Source of the DNA: Sphingomonas phyllosphaerae
GTDB lineage: Bacteria; Pseudomonadota; Alphaproteobacteria; Sphingomonadales; Sphingomonadaceae
DNA length: 64,000 bases
Direction: 5' to 3'
Assembly (NCBI GenBank): GCA_036946405.1
Contig: JAQIJC010000001.1
Span: forward strand, 3,299,501-3,363,500
The notes beneath the pieces were generated by a model. The model had not been told where the DNA came from. It was given only the letters and a program-made list of their open reading frames with translations, and did no database searches. Positions 51,001 through 60,124 of the stretch are shown here, in pieces. Each line of letters begins with the position of its first letter. The stretch's first letter is position 1. Made by a program: the position numbers and the translations under genes.

Positions 51001-52496
51001 GCGCGCCGCTCCATCACCGCAGCGGCGATCGCCGCGCGATCCAGCTTGCCATTGGCGTTGCGCGGCAGCGCCGCGTGCCAGTCGATCCGCGCCGGCTGCA
51101 TGTAGGCGGGCAACTCGCGCTTCAACCGACCCCGCAACGCCACCTCAGATGCCCCATCGCCCCGCGCGACCAGCACAATGGCTTGCCCCAGCCGTGCGTC
51201 GGGCACCCCGACCGCCACCGCCTCGGCAGTCTCCGGTCCGGCCGTCGCCGCTTCCTCGATCTCCTGCGGGCTGATGCGGTGTCCGGCGCTCTTGATCATC
51301 TCGTCATCACGTCCGACGAACCGCAGCAACCCGTCGCGATCCGCCACCACCGTGTCGCCCGACCAGACCGCCGTCCCGCCGTAATGCGACCCCGCCGGCG
51401 CCGGTCGAAAGCGCAGCGCGGTGCGCTCGGCATCGCGCCAATAGCCCTGCGCCACCAAGGGTCCGGCATGGACCAGCTCGCCCGGCTCCCCCGCCGCCGC
51501 GAGCGTCCCGTCGCGCCGCACCACCAGCACCTCGGCGAACGGCACCGCGCGCCCGATCGAATCGGGATGCGCATCGACCAGCGCGGGGTCGAGAAAGGTC
51601 GAGCGAAACGCTTCGGTCAGCCCGTACATCGGGAACAGTTGCGCCGCCGGAAACCGCGCGCGCAACGCCCGCACCATCGTCGCCGTCAGCGCGCCGCCCG
51701 AATTGGTCAGCCGCCGCAACTGCCCCGCCACCTCCGCCGGCCAGTCGCTCTCCAGCAGCTGCGTCCACAGCGGCGGCACCCCCGCCAGCGTCGTCGCCCC
51801 GACCCGCGCCACCGCCTTCACCACGTCGCGCGGCGTCAGATAGTCGAGCGGCGCGACGCACGCCCCCGCCGACCAGCTCGATAGCAACTGGTTCTGCCCG
51901 TAATCGAACCCGAGCGGCAACACCGCGAGCACCCGGTCGTCGGGCGCGATCTCCAAATAGTGCGCGACCCCGATCGCCCCCAGCCACAGGTTCGCATGGC
52001 TGAGCATCACCCCCTTCGGCCGGCCGGTCGACCCCGAGGTATAGAGCAAGGCGACCAAAGCATCGGGATCGGCGGCCGACGGCGGCAACGGATCACCCGC
52101 CCCGGCATCGGTCACGACGCGGCAACCGTCAGGCACATCATCCGTCTCCAGCGTCGCTGCCCGCGTGTCCTGCGTCAGCAGCAGCGCCGCGCCGCTATCG
52201 GCGAGGATATGCGCGACCTGCGCGCGCCGCAGCACCGGATTGACCGGTACATGCACCAGCCCCGCGCGTGCCGCCGCCAAAGGCATCCAGCACGCCACCC
52301 GCGTCTTCGGCAGCCACGTCGCGACCCGCGCGCCCGGCGCAAGTCCCAGCCCCGCCAGCCACCCCGCCAGCCGCGCCACCGCGTCTTCGGCGTCGGTAAA
52401 AGCGACCACCCCCTCGCGATCGATCAGCGCGGGCGCGTGCGCTTCCCCACGCAACACATGGTCGATCGGGCGCGGCGTAGCATCAGGGGACACCAT
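50997..52496 (-). CDS. acyl-CoA ligase (AMP-forming), exosortase A-associated type
   Basis: A 499-residue adenylating enzyme. Core motifs: ALLYTSGSTGRPKGVMLSH (phosphate loop), PMYGLTEAFRSTFLDP, a C-terminal hinge with DGLLRFVGRDDEMIKSAGHRISPQEIEE, and the catalytic lysine near NANGKLDRAAI. It matches the ligase accompanying an ACP and a PLP decarboxylase in exosortase A systems. ATG at 52496 is chosen because the conserved part begins TPRPIDHVLRG; the frame extends upstream to 52673 in the divergent region. Confidence 0.87.
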   Translation of the reverse strand: MVSPDATPRPIDHVLRGEAHAPALIDREGVVAFTDAEDAVARLAGWLAGLGLAPGARVATWLPKTRVACWMPLAAARAGLVHVPVNPVLRRAQVAHILADSGAALLLTQDTRAATLETDDVPDGCRVVTDAGAGDPLPPSAADPDALVALLYTSGSTGRPKGVMLSHANLWLGAIGVAHYLEIAPDDRVLAVLPLGFDYGQNQLLSSWSAGACVAPLDYLTPRDVVKAVARVGATTLAGVPPLWTQLLESDWPAEVAGQLRRLTNSGGALTATMVRALRARFPAAQLFPMYGLTEAFRSTFLDPALVDAHPDSIGRAVPFAEVLVVRRDGTLAAAGEPGELVHAGPLVAQGYWRDAERTALRFRPAPAGSHYGGTAVWSGDTVVADRDGLLRFVGRDDEMIKSAGHRISPQEIEEAATAGPETAEAVAVGVPDARLGQAIVLVARGDGASEVALRGRLKRELPAYMQPARIDWHAALPRNANGKLDRAAIAAAVMERRA

Positions 52497-52594
52497 GTGT
52501 TTGGCTTCTAGGCTCAGGCGTTGCGGAATCCACCCCTTGCGCCTAACGCGACGCCGGCTTGCCGCCGGATCAATGCGGCAAAGGTGGAGGTTGC

Positions 52595-52867
52595 GTGATT
52601 CCCGAAGGCACGAGCGAAATCGAGACGACCGTGCGCGCGGTGCTGGTCGACGTGCTGGCGCTCGACCCGGCACGCGTCGCCGCCTTCCACGCCGACACGC
52701 CGCTGTTCGGCGCGCTGCCCGAACTCGACTCGATGGCGGTGGCGGGCGTGCTCACCGAGCTGGAGGACCGGCTCGGCATCGTCATCGAGGACGACGAGGT
52801 CGACGGCGAGATGCTGGAAACGTTTGGCGCGCTGGTGACCTTCGCGGCCGGCAAGGCGCTGGTCTGA
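52595..52867 (+). CDS. acyl carrier protein
   Basis: A 90-residue acyl carrier protein with the phosphopantetheine serine in PELDSMAVAGVLTELEDRLG and the acidic helix after it (DDEVDGEMLETFGAL). GTG start at 52595 follows GGAGG by four bases; an upstream ATG at 52559 is less suited. It is divergent from the ligase by 98 bp and is presumably loaded by it. Confidence 0.88.
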   Translation: MIPEGTSEIETTVRAVLVDVLALDPARVAAFHADTPLFGALPELDSMAVAGVLTELEDRLGIVIEDDEVDGEMLETFGALVTFAAGKALV

Positions 52868-52875
52868 GATTGATC

Positions 52876-52968
52876 GTCATCCCCGCGAAGGCGGGGAGCC
52901 AGAACCTCTGACCTCGCGACCCTTGCGAAGACCCGCGCGTCTGGGTTCCCGCCTTTGCGGGAATGACG
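52876..52968. repeat. REP family B palindrome
   Basis: GTCATCCCCGCGAAGGCGGG pairs with the arm CCCGCCTTTGCGGGAATGAC. It is adjacent to a family A copy, both after the ACP gene. Confidence 0.75.
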
Positions 52969-52975
52969 TTTGTTC

Positions 52976-53063
52976 GTCGCCCCGGCCTTGAGCCGGGGCC
53001 CCGCTTCTTCCTCTCGCCACCGGACAAAAAAAGCGGGACCTCGGATCAAGTCCGGGGCGACGA
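52976..53063. repeat. REP family A palindrome
   Basis: GTCGCCCCGGCCTTGAGCCG then GGGCCCCGCTTCTT pairs with AAAGCGGGACCTCGGATCAA to GGCGACG. Between the ACP and trxB genes. Confidence 0.75.
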
Positions 53064-53071
53064 GGAGTCGA

Positions 53072-54040
53072 TCACTCCGCCGCTTCCTTGACCGCCTCGA
53101 ACTCCGCCGCCGCGAGGAACCGCTCGGCATCCAGCGCCGCCATGCATCCGGTCCCGGCCGCAGTGACCGCTTGGCGGTACACCTTGTCCATGACGTCGCC
53201 GCACGCGAACACGCCCGGCACGCTGGTGCGCGTCGAGCCTGTCTCGACCGCGATATAGCCGTCCTCGTCAAGCGCGAGATGCCCGCGGAACAGCTCGGTC
53301 GCCGGATGGTGCCCGATCGCCACGAACCCGCCCTCGACATCGATTCGCGACGGCGCGCCGGTGACGGTGTCCTCCAGTTCGAGCGCGACCAGCCCGGCAG
53401 TCCCGCCGCCGTCGACAAATTCGCGAACTTCCTTGTTCCACAGCACCTTGACGTTGGGATGTGCGAACAGCCGCTCCTGCAGGATCCGCTCGGCGCGCAG
53501 CGTGTCGCGGCGATGGATCAGCGTCACGTCGTCGCTGTGGTTGGTCAGGTACAGCGCCTCCTCGACCGCGGTATTGCCGCCGCCGATCACCGCCACCTTC
53601 TTGCCGCGGTAGAAGAAGCCGTCGCACGTCGCGCACGCGCTGACGCCCTTGCCCTTCATCGCGTCCTCACTGTCGAGCCCCAGCCACTTGGCCTGCGCGC
53701 CGGTCGCGATCACCAGCACCTCGCCTTCGTAGACGTCGCCGCCATCGCCGATCAGCCGAAACGGGCGCGACGTCAGGTCGACCGCGACGATCGTGTCCCA
53801 CATCAGCCGCGTGCCGACATGCTCGGCTTGGCGCTGCATCTGCTCCATCAGCCACGGCCCCTGGATCACCTCCTTGAAGCCGGGATAATTCTCCACGTCG
53901 GTGGTGGTGGTCAGCTGGCCGCCGGGCTGGATGCCCTGCACCACGATCGGCGCCATCCCGGCGCGCGCGCCATAGATCGCGGCGGACAGCCCGGCCGGGC
54001 CCGAGCCCAGGATCAACATGCGAGTCGAATGTGTCGTCAT
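53072..54040 (-). CDS. trxB: thioredoxin-disulfide reductase
   Basis: A 322-residue flavoprotein reducing thioredoxin with NADPH. FAD loop LILGSGPAGLSAAIYGARAG; redox cysteines in SACATCDGFFYRG; NADPH loop VAVIGGGNTAVEEALYL; C-terminal FAD-binding GVFACGDVMDKVYRQAVTAAGTG. The ATG at 54040 starts MTTHSTRMLILG; the frame extends to 54100 without support. Confidence 0.96.
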   Translation of the reverse strand: MTTHSTRMLILGSGPAGLSAAIYGARAGMAPIVVQGIQPGGQLTTTTDVENYPGFKEVIQGPWLMEQMQRQAEHVGTRLMWDTIVAVDLTSRPFRLIGDGGDVYEGEVLVIATGAQAKWLGLDSEDAMKGKGVSACATCDGFFYRGKKVAVIGGGNTAVEEALYLTNHSDDVTLIHRRDTLRAERILQERLFAHPNVKVLWNKEVREFVDGGGTAGLVALELEDTVTGAPSRIDVEGGFVAIGHHPATELFRGHLALDEDGYIAVETGSTRTSVPGVFACGDVMDKVYRQAVTAAGTGCMAALDAERFLAAAEFEAVKEAAE

Positions 54041-54119
54041 GCGCGCGATGTAGGATGGCGCGTCGCGCAAGGGAACCGCGCGCGTTGCACCCCGCGCCAA
54101 GTCCTGCTTTGGTCCCGCG

Positions 54120-55505
54120 ATGACCGACTTTAGCGCCTTGCTTCAGCCCGATCGCGGCCAGCCCGCCCGCGACATTCACGTCGTCCACCCCGATCGTTTC
54201 GCCGACTGGCTGGCCGCGCAGCCGGTCCGCGTCCGCACCGCGGTCGCCGCCAACAAGGTCACCGGGCGCGCCGGCAATCGCGCGATCCTGCCGGGCGAGG
54301 CGGCGGACGACTGGGCGATGCTGCTGGTCTGCGACGAGCCGCTCGACTCGCCGTGGCGGATCGCCTCGCTCGCCGACACGCTGCCCGAGGGCACGTACCG
54401 GCTCGCGGACGGCGGCGCGACCGGTGCGGCGGGGCTCGGCTGGCTGCTCGCGCAGCATCGCTTCACCCGCTATCGCAAGGTCGAGCCCGCCGCACCGCGC
54501 GTCCTGCTCACCAGCGACGTCGCCGCGATCGACGAAACCGTCCGCCTCGCCGCCGCCACCGCGCGCGTCCGCGATCTGGTCGACACCGGCGCCAGCGATC
54601 TCGGCCCGGCCGAGCTGGAGGCGGAGGCCGATGCGCTCGCCGCGCAGCATGGCGCGACCGTCACCGTCACGCGCGGCGACGCGCTCGCCACCGGCTATCC
54701 GATGATCCACGCGGTCGGTCAGGCGGCGAGCAAGGACCGTGCGCCGCGCCTCATCGAGCTCGAATGGGGCGACCCCGCCGCCCCGCGTGTCGCGTTGGTC
54801 GGCAAGGGCGTGTGTTTCGATTCGGGCGGGCTCGACATCAAGCCGTCATCGGGGATGCGGCTGATGAAGAAGGACATGGGCGGCGCCGCGCACGCGCTCG
54901 CGCTCGCTGCGCTGGTGATGCAGGCGCGGCTGAAGGTGCGGCTCCACCTGCTAATTCCGGCGGTGGAGAATGCCATCGCCGGCAACGCCTTCCGCCCCGG
55001 CGACGTGCTGACGACGCGCAAGGGGCTGACCGTCGAGAACACCAACACCGACGCCGAAGGCCGGCTGATCCTCGGCGACGCGCTGACCAGGGCGGTCGAG
55101 GGCGCGCCCGACCTGCTGATCGACTTCGCGACGCTGACCGGCGCGGCGCGCGTCGCGCTCGGGCCGGACCTGCCCGCGACCTTCGTACAGGACGAAACGC
55201 TGGCGACGGAGCTGCTCGCGGCAGGGACGGCGGTCCACGATCCGCTGTGGCGGCTGCCGCTTTGGGACGGCTATGACGACATGCTCAAGTCGGACGTCGC
55301 CGACATGGTCAACGCCCCCGACGGCGGCTTCGCGGGTTCGATCACCGCGGCATTGTTCCTCCGCCGCTTCGTGCCCGCGAGCGTGCCGTGGGCGCACTTC
55401 GACACCTTCGCGTGGCGCCCGTCGCCGCGTCCCGGCCGACCGAAAGGCGGCGAGGCCTACGGCCTGCGCGCGACATGGGCACTGCTGAAGAAAAGGTTCG
55501 CCTGA
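54120..55505 (+). CDS. leucyl aminopeptidase family protein (M17)
   Basis: A 461-residue di-metal aminopeptidase. Metal and catalytic motifs: VGKGVCFDSGGLDIKPSSGM, KKDMGGAAHAL, and the family signature NTDAEGRLILGDAL. The N-terminal domain is shorter and divergent from E. coli PepA, fitting the PepB-like/sphingomonad type. Cytoplasmic; releases N-terminal residues in peptide turnover. Divergent from trxB by about 80 bp. Confidence 0.93.
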   Translation: MTDFSALLQPDRGQPARDIHVVHPDRFADWLAAQPVRVRTAVAANKVTGRAGNRAILPGEAADDWAMLLVCDEPLDSPWRIASLADTLPEGTYRLADGGATGAAGLGWLLAQHRFTRYRKVEPAAPRVLLTSDVAAIDETVRLAAATARVRDLVDTGASDLGPAELEAEADALAAQHGATVTVTRGDALATGYPMIHAVGQAASKDRAPRLIELEWGDPAAPRVALVGKGVCFDSGGLDIKPSSGMRLMKKDMGGAAHALALAALVMQARLKVRLHLLIPAVENAIAGNAFRPGDVLTTRKGLTVENTNTDAEGRLILGDALTRAVEGAPDLLIDFATLTGAARVALGPDLPATFVQDETLATELLAAGTAVHDPLWRLPLWDGYDDMLKSDVADMVNAPDGGFAGSITAALFLRRFVPASVPWAHFDTFAWRPSPRPGRPKGGEAYGLRATWALLKKRFA

Positions 55506-55514
55506 TAGGGTTAC

Positions 55515-55603
55515 GTCATCCCGGACTTGATCCGGTATCCCGCTTCTTTTTGCCCCGCCGCCGAAAAGAAGAAGCGGGACCCCGGATCAAGTCCGGGGCG
55601 ACG
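55515..55603. repeat. REP family A palindrome
   Basis: GTCATCCCGGACTTGATCCG then GTATCCCGCTTCTT pairs with AAGAAGCGGGACCCCGGATC to GGCGACG. First of two palindromes between the convergent aminopeptidase and tpiA genes. Confidence 0.75.
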
Positions 55604-55628
55604 TGGAGAGAGCACATGTCAGCCCCCC

Positions 55629-55756
55629 GTCGCCCCTGCGCAGGCAGGGGCCCATGTCTGTCTCGCGCCGCGTAAGGTCTGACACACGAACCAACGCCCA
55701 TGTGTCAAACCGCCCGGGAAACGACACAGCCATAGGCCCCTGCCTCCGCAGGGGCG
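55629..55756. repeat. REP family D palindrome
   Basis: GTCGCCCCTGCGCAGGCAGG and GGCCCATG pair with CATAGGCCCCTGCCTCCGCA to GGGGCG over a loop of about 75 bases. It is unrelated in sequence to families A-C and is the only copy in the window. Confidence 0.65.
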
Positions 55757-55791
55757 CTATACAGACGCCACCTTATCTGACCGCAGCACCC

Positions 55792-56535
55792 TCACCCCGC
55801 CGCCTCGATGATCGGCACGAACTTCGCCGCGGTCAGGCTCGCCCCGCCGACCAGCGCGCCATCGACATCCGGCACCGCCATGATCTCGCGCGCATTGTCG
55901 CCGGTCACCGACCCGCCGTACAGGATCCGCACGCCGTCCGCCGCTTCGCCGATCAGCTGCCGCATCTTCGCGCGCGCGATCGCATGGATCGCGGCAATCT
56001 CGTCCAGCGTCGGCGTGCGCCCGCTCCCGATCGCCCAGCGCGGCTCATAGGCCAGCGTCAGCCAGTCGCCATGCGCCTGCTCGGGCAGCGACTTCTCGAT
56101 CTGCGCCTGCACCACGCGCTCTGCGCGACCGGCATCGCGCTCCGCTCCCGTCTCGCCGCAGCACAGGATCACCGACAAGCCCTGGCGCCGCGCCGCCGCC
56201 GCCTTCGCCCACGCATCCTGGCTGGTTTCGTTCTGATACTCGCGCCGCTCCGAATGCCCGACGATCGTGAACCGCGCCCCCGCCTCGCGCACCATGGCCG
56301 CCGAGACGCTCCCGGTATAGGCGCCGCTGTCCGCCTCGTGGACGTCCTCGGCCCCGATCGCGAGCCCCGGCACCCGCTGGGCGGCCGGCGCGATCAGCGT
56401 CGACGGAACGGCGATCGCGACATCGACATCGGGGTGCGCCGCCGCCACCGCCGCCACCGCGTCCAGCTCCGTCAGTAGCGCTAGATCGCCGTTCATCTTC
56501 CAATTGCCCGCCACCAGCTTGCGCCGCACCGTCAT
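55792..56535 (-). CDS. tpiA: triosephosphate isomerase
   Basis: A 247-residue TIM barrel interconverting DHAP and glyceraldehyde-3-phosphate. Catalytic residues: Asn/Lys in VAGNWKMNG, His in FTIVGHSERR, Glu in LAYEPRWAIGSGRTP; phosphate loops GGSVTGDNA and GALVGGASL. Divergent from ppiD. Confidence 0.97.
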   Translation of the reverse strand: MTVRRKLVAGNWKMNGDLALLTELDAVAAVAAAHPDVDVAIAVPSTLIAPAAQRVPGLAIGAEDVHEADSGAYTGSVSAAMVREAGARFTIVGHSERREYQNETSQDAWAKAAAARRQGLSVILCCGETGAERDAGRAERVVQAQIEKSLPEQAHGDWLTLAYEPRWAIGSGRTPTLDEIAAIHAIARAKMRQLIGEAADGVRILYGGSVTGDNAREIMAVPDVDGALVGGASLTAAKFVPIIEAAG

Positions 56536-56640
56536 TCTCCTACTCGCTTGTTAAACCTGTTATACGACCGTGCGGCTTGATGCCAGCCGGACCTGTGCCT
56601 AAAGCGGCGAGCTTCACTCCTGTCCCGGTCTGCCTCTTCC

Positions 56641-58575
56641 ATGCTCAGCTTCCTCCGCGGCATCATCCATTCGAAGGTCGGCATGATCGTCACCTTCGGC
56701 ATCCTGATCGTGATCGCGCTGGCGTTCGCGGCCGGCGACGTTACCGGTCTGGCGAGCGGCGGTGGCATCCTCGGCCACCCGCTGGCGGCGGTCGACGGCG
56801 AGAAGGTGACCGCGGACGACATCCGCCGCCGCGCGCAGGACGAGATCCGCGCCGCGCGCCAGCAGCAGCCCGATCTCGACATGGCGACCTTCGTGCGCGC
56901 CGGCGGCGTGGAGAGCCTCATCACCCGCTCGCTGACCGGGCTGGCGCTGGAGACGTTCGGCGAGGAACAGGGAATGCGCGTCAGCCGCGCCCTCGTTGGC
57001 AGCGAGCTGAAGGCGATCCCGGCCTTCGCGGGCGCAACCGGCCAGTTCGACCAGCAGGCGTACCTGCGCCTGATCGCGCAGCGCGGGATGACCGACGCGC
57101 AGGTCCAGCGCGAGATCGCGCGCGAGACGATGGCGCAATTCCTGATCGTGCCGACGGTCGGCGCCAGCCAGGTGCCGCAGCAGCTCGCGCTGCGCTACGC
57201 CTCGCTGCTGCTCGAGCGTCGCGCCGGTCAGGCGGCGCTGATCCCCGCCAGCGTGTCCGGTCCGGCCCCGACCAATGCCGAGGTGCAGGATTGGTACAAG
57301 CGTAACGTCGCGCGCTACACCACGCCCGAGCGCCGCGTGATCCGCTACGCTTTGGTCACCCCGCAGCAGGTCGCCGCGCAGGCAGTGCCCAGCGACGCCG
57401 AAATCCAGAAGGCCTATGACGCCGACAAGGCGAGATACGCTCCCAAGCCGCTCCGCGACGTGACAATCGCCACCGTGCTCGACCAGAAGGCCGCACAGGC
57501 GCTCGCCGACAAGGTGAAGGCCGGCACCCCGCTCGCCGCCGCCGCACGCGCCGCCGGACTGGAGGCGCGGACGATCACCGCGGTCGAGCAATCCGCGCTC
57601 GCCACCCAGACCTCGCCCGCGGTCGCCGCCGCGCTGTTCGGCGCCGCGCAGGGCAATGTCGTCGGCCCGCTGCGTGGGTCGATCGGCTTCGTCGTCGCGC
57701 GCGTCGAGAAGGCGACGCAGGATCCCGGCAAGACGCTGGCGCAGGCGCGCCCGGAGATCGTCGCTGCGCTGACCAAGCAGAAGGCGAACGACGCGATCGG
57801 CAAGATCCGCGACGCGGTCGAGGATGCGCTGGCCGACAACGCCAACATCGCCGAGGTCGCCCGCGACCAGAAGCTCAATGTGCAGGCGACGCCGGCGGTG
57901 CTGTCGAGCGGGATCAACCCCGACCAGCCGCAGGCGCAGCCCGATGCGACGCTCGCCCCGGTGATCGCCGCCGGCTTCGCGGCCGAGGACGGCGACACCC
58001 CGACCACGGTCGGCATCGGGCAGGACGGCGGCTTCGCGATCGCCGCGCTCGACCGCATCGTCCCCGCCACCCCGCTCCCGCTCGCACAGGCACGCGCCAA
58101 GGTCGTCGCCGATCTCACCGCCGAGCGCGCGCGCCGCGCCGCGCAGGCCGCCGCCAACGCGATCGTCGCCAAGGTCAACGCCGGCACCCCGCTCGCCGCC
58201 GCGGTCGCGCAGGCCGGCGTCAAGGCACCGGTCGAGCGCGTCGAGGCGACCCGCGCGCAGATCACCGCCAATCAGGGGCAAGTGAACCCGGTACTCGCAA
58301 TGATGTTCGGGATGAAGCAGGGAAGCGCGCGCGCGATCCAGGCCCCCGACGGGCGCGGCTGGCTGGTGCTGCGCGTCGAGCAGATCGTGCCGGGCGACGC
58401 CAGCAAGCAGCCCGCCGCGATCCAGGCGACCCGCGCCGACCTCGGCCGCTCGATCGGCGGCGAATATGCGCAGCAATTCGCCAATGCCGTCGCCGCCGCG
58501 CAGGGCGCCAAGCGCTATCCCGACGCCATCGCCACGCTGAAGAAGGACCTGCTCGGTGGCGACGCCGGACAGTGA
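56641..58575 (+). CDS. ppiD: peptidylprolyl isomerase / periplasmic folding factor PpiD-like
   Basis: A 644-residue SurA-N/parvulin-type chaperone. One N-terminal membrane helix (MIVTFGILIVIALAFAAG) anchors it to the inner membrane; next is the SurA-N-like region (GEKVTADDIRRRAQDEIRAARQQQ, GMTDAQVQREIARETMAQF), then a parvulin-like domain around residues 265-365, then a C-terminal segment. The parvulin active-site residues are not clearly all present, as in other PpiD proteins. It overlaps trpE by 20 bp. Confidence 0.9.
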   Translation: MLSFLRGIIHSKVGMIVTFGILIVIALAFAAGDVTGLASGGGILGHPLAAVDGEKVTADDIRRRAQDEIRAARQQQPDLDMATFVRAGGVESLITRSLTGLALETFGEEQGMRVSRALVGSELKAIPAFAGATGQFDQQAYLRLIAQRGMTDAQVQREIARETMAQFLIVPTVGASQVPQQLALRYASLLLERRAGQAALIPASVSGPAPTNAEVQDWYKRNVARYTTPERRVIRYALVTPQQVAAQAVPSDAEIQKAYDADKARYAPKPLRDVTIATVLDQKAAQALADKVKAGTPLAAAARAAGLEARTITAVEQSALATQTSPAVAAALFGAAQGNVVGPLRGSIGFVVARVEKATQDPGKTLAQARPEIVAALTKQKANDAIGKIRDAVEDALADNANIAEVARDQKLNVQATPAVLSSGINPDQPQAQPDATLAPVIAAGFAAEDGDTPTTVGIGQDGGFAIAALDRIVPATPLPLAQARAKVVADLTAERARRAAQAAANAIVAKVNAGTPLAAAVAQAGVKAPVERVEATRAQITANQGQVNPVLAMMFGMKQGSARAIQAPDGRGWLVLRVEQIVPGDASKQPAAIQATRADLGRSIGGEYAQQFANAVAAAQGAKRYPDAIATLKKDLLGGDAGQ

Positions 58576-60073
58576 CGCCCCGGCTGCGGCGGCCGCGGCG
58601 CTCGCCGCCGGCCGTCCCGCGTTGGTCTGGCGGCGGCGGATCGCCGACACCGAGACGCCGGTCGCCGCCGCGCTCAAGCTGATCGAGCCCGGCCGCGGCG
58701 ACTTCCTGCTCGAATCGGTCGAGGGCGGCGCGGTGCGCGGTCGCCACTCGATGATCGGCCTCGCCCCCGATCTCGTGCTGCGCGCGCAAGGCGACCGCGC
58801 CGAGATCAACCCGCGCTGGCTGGAGGATCGCGACGCCTTCACGCCGTGCGCCGCACCGACGTTGACGGCGCTGCGCGACCTCGTCGCCTCGATCCGCATG
58901 GACCTGCCCCCCGAACTGCCGCGCGCGCTGGCGTGCCTCGTCGGCTATTTCGGCTATGAGACGATCGGACTGGTCGAGAAACTGCCGCAGCCCGAACAGG
59001 ATGCGCTCGGCCTCCCCGACCTGATGTTCGTGCGCCCGACCGTCATCCTGATGTTCGACCGGCTCGCCGACGAACTGTTCCTCGTCGCACCGGTCTGGCC
59101 CGATGTGGCGCAGGCGCCCGACCGCCAGATCGCCGCCGCCGAAGAACGCCTCGATGCGGTCGAGGCACGGCTCGCCGCCGCCGCGCTCCCGCCGCGTGCC
59201 CGCGCTGACCTGACCGAGGTCGCGCTCGCCCCGACGCTCGCGCCGGGTCGCTATGCGGAGATGGTCGCTCGCGCGCAGGATTATATCACAGCCGGCGACA
59301 TCTTTCAGGTCGTGCTCGCGCAGCGCTTCACCGCGCCCTTCTCGCTCCCGGCGTTCGAGCTGTACCGCGCGCTGCGTCGCATCAACCCGTCGCCGTTCCT
59401 CTACCATCTCGACCTGCCCGGCTTCGCACTCACCGGGTCGAGCCCCGAGATCCTCGTCCGTGCGCGCGACGGCGAGGTCACGATCCGCCCGATCGCCGGC
59501 ACCCGCCCGCGCGGGAAGACCGCGCTGGAGGATGCCGCCAACCGCGACAGCCTGCTCGCCGATCCCAAGGAACGCGCCGAGCACCTGATGCTGCTCGACC
59601 TCGGCCGCAACGACGTCGGGCGCGTCGCGTCGCCGGGCACGGTGCAGGTGACCGACAGCTACGGCATCGAATTCTACAGCCACGTCATGCACATCGTCTC
59701 GAACGTCATCGGCCGGCTCGCGCCGGAACATGACGCGATCGATGCGTTGTTCGCGGGCTTCCCGGCCGGCACCGTCAGCGGCGCGCCCAAGGTCCGCGCC
59801 TGCCAGATCATCGCCGAACTCGAGCCCGAGAAGCGCGGCGCCTATGCCGGCGGCGTCGGCTATTTCTCACCCGACGGGTCGATGGATTCATGCATCGTGC
59901 TGCGCACCGCAGTGGTCAAGGACGGCACGATCCACGTCCAATCCGGCGCGGGCATCGTCGCCGACAGCGATCCGGCCTATGAACAGCGCGAATGCGAGGC
60001 CAAGGCCGGCGCGCTCCTCGCCGCCGCGCGCGAGGCGGTGCGGCAAGCGTCGACGCCCGACTTCGGGCAGTAA
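58556..60073 (+). CDS. trpE: anthranilate synthase component I
   Basis: A 505-residue chorismate-utilising enzyme, first step of tryptophan synthesis. Signature blocks: DIFQVVLAQRFT, NPSPFLYHLDLPGFALTGSSPE, RPIAGTRPRGKT, LDLGRNDVGRVASPGTVQV and GFPAGTVSGAPKVRACQII. GTG at 58556 lies within the ppiD end (20-bp overlap), implying translational coupling. The feedback-control LES-type motif appears as LLESVEGGAVRGRHSMIG. Confidence 0.95.
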   Translation: MATPDSDAPAAAAAALAAGRPALVWRRRIADTETPVAAALKLIEPGRGDFLLESVEGGAVRGRHSMIGLAPDLVLRAQGDRAEINPRWLEDRDAFTPCAAPTLTALRDLVASIRMDLPPELPRALACLVGYFGYETIGLVEKLPQPEQDALGLPDLMFVRPTVILMFDRLADELFLVAPVWPDVAQAPDRQIAAAEERLDAVEARLAAAALPPRARADLTEVALAPTLAPGRYAEMVARAQDYITAGDIFQVVLAQRFTAPFSLPAFELYRALRRINPSPFLYHLDLPGFALTGSSPEILVRARDGEVTIRPIAGTRPRGKTALEDAANRDSLLADPKERAEHLMLLDLGRNDVGRVASPGTVQVTDSYGIEFYSHVMHIVSNVIGRLAPEHDAIDALFAGFPAGTVSGAPKVRACQIIAELEPEKRGAYAGGVGYFSPDGSMDSCIVLRTAVVKDGTIHVQSGAGIVADSDPAYEQRECEAKAGALLAAAREAVRQASTPDFGQ

Positions 60074-60087
60074 GGTCTACCTTCTAC

Positions 60088-60124
60088 GTCATCCCGGGCT
60101 CGACCCGGGATCCCGCTTCTCCCT
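60088..60124. repeat. REP family A, left half only
   Basis: GTCATCCCGGGCTCGACCCG followed by GGATCCCGCTTCT: the left arm of family A without its right arm, between the convergent trpE and nitronate monooxygenase genes. Confidence 0.55.
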
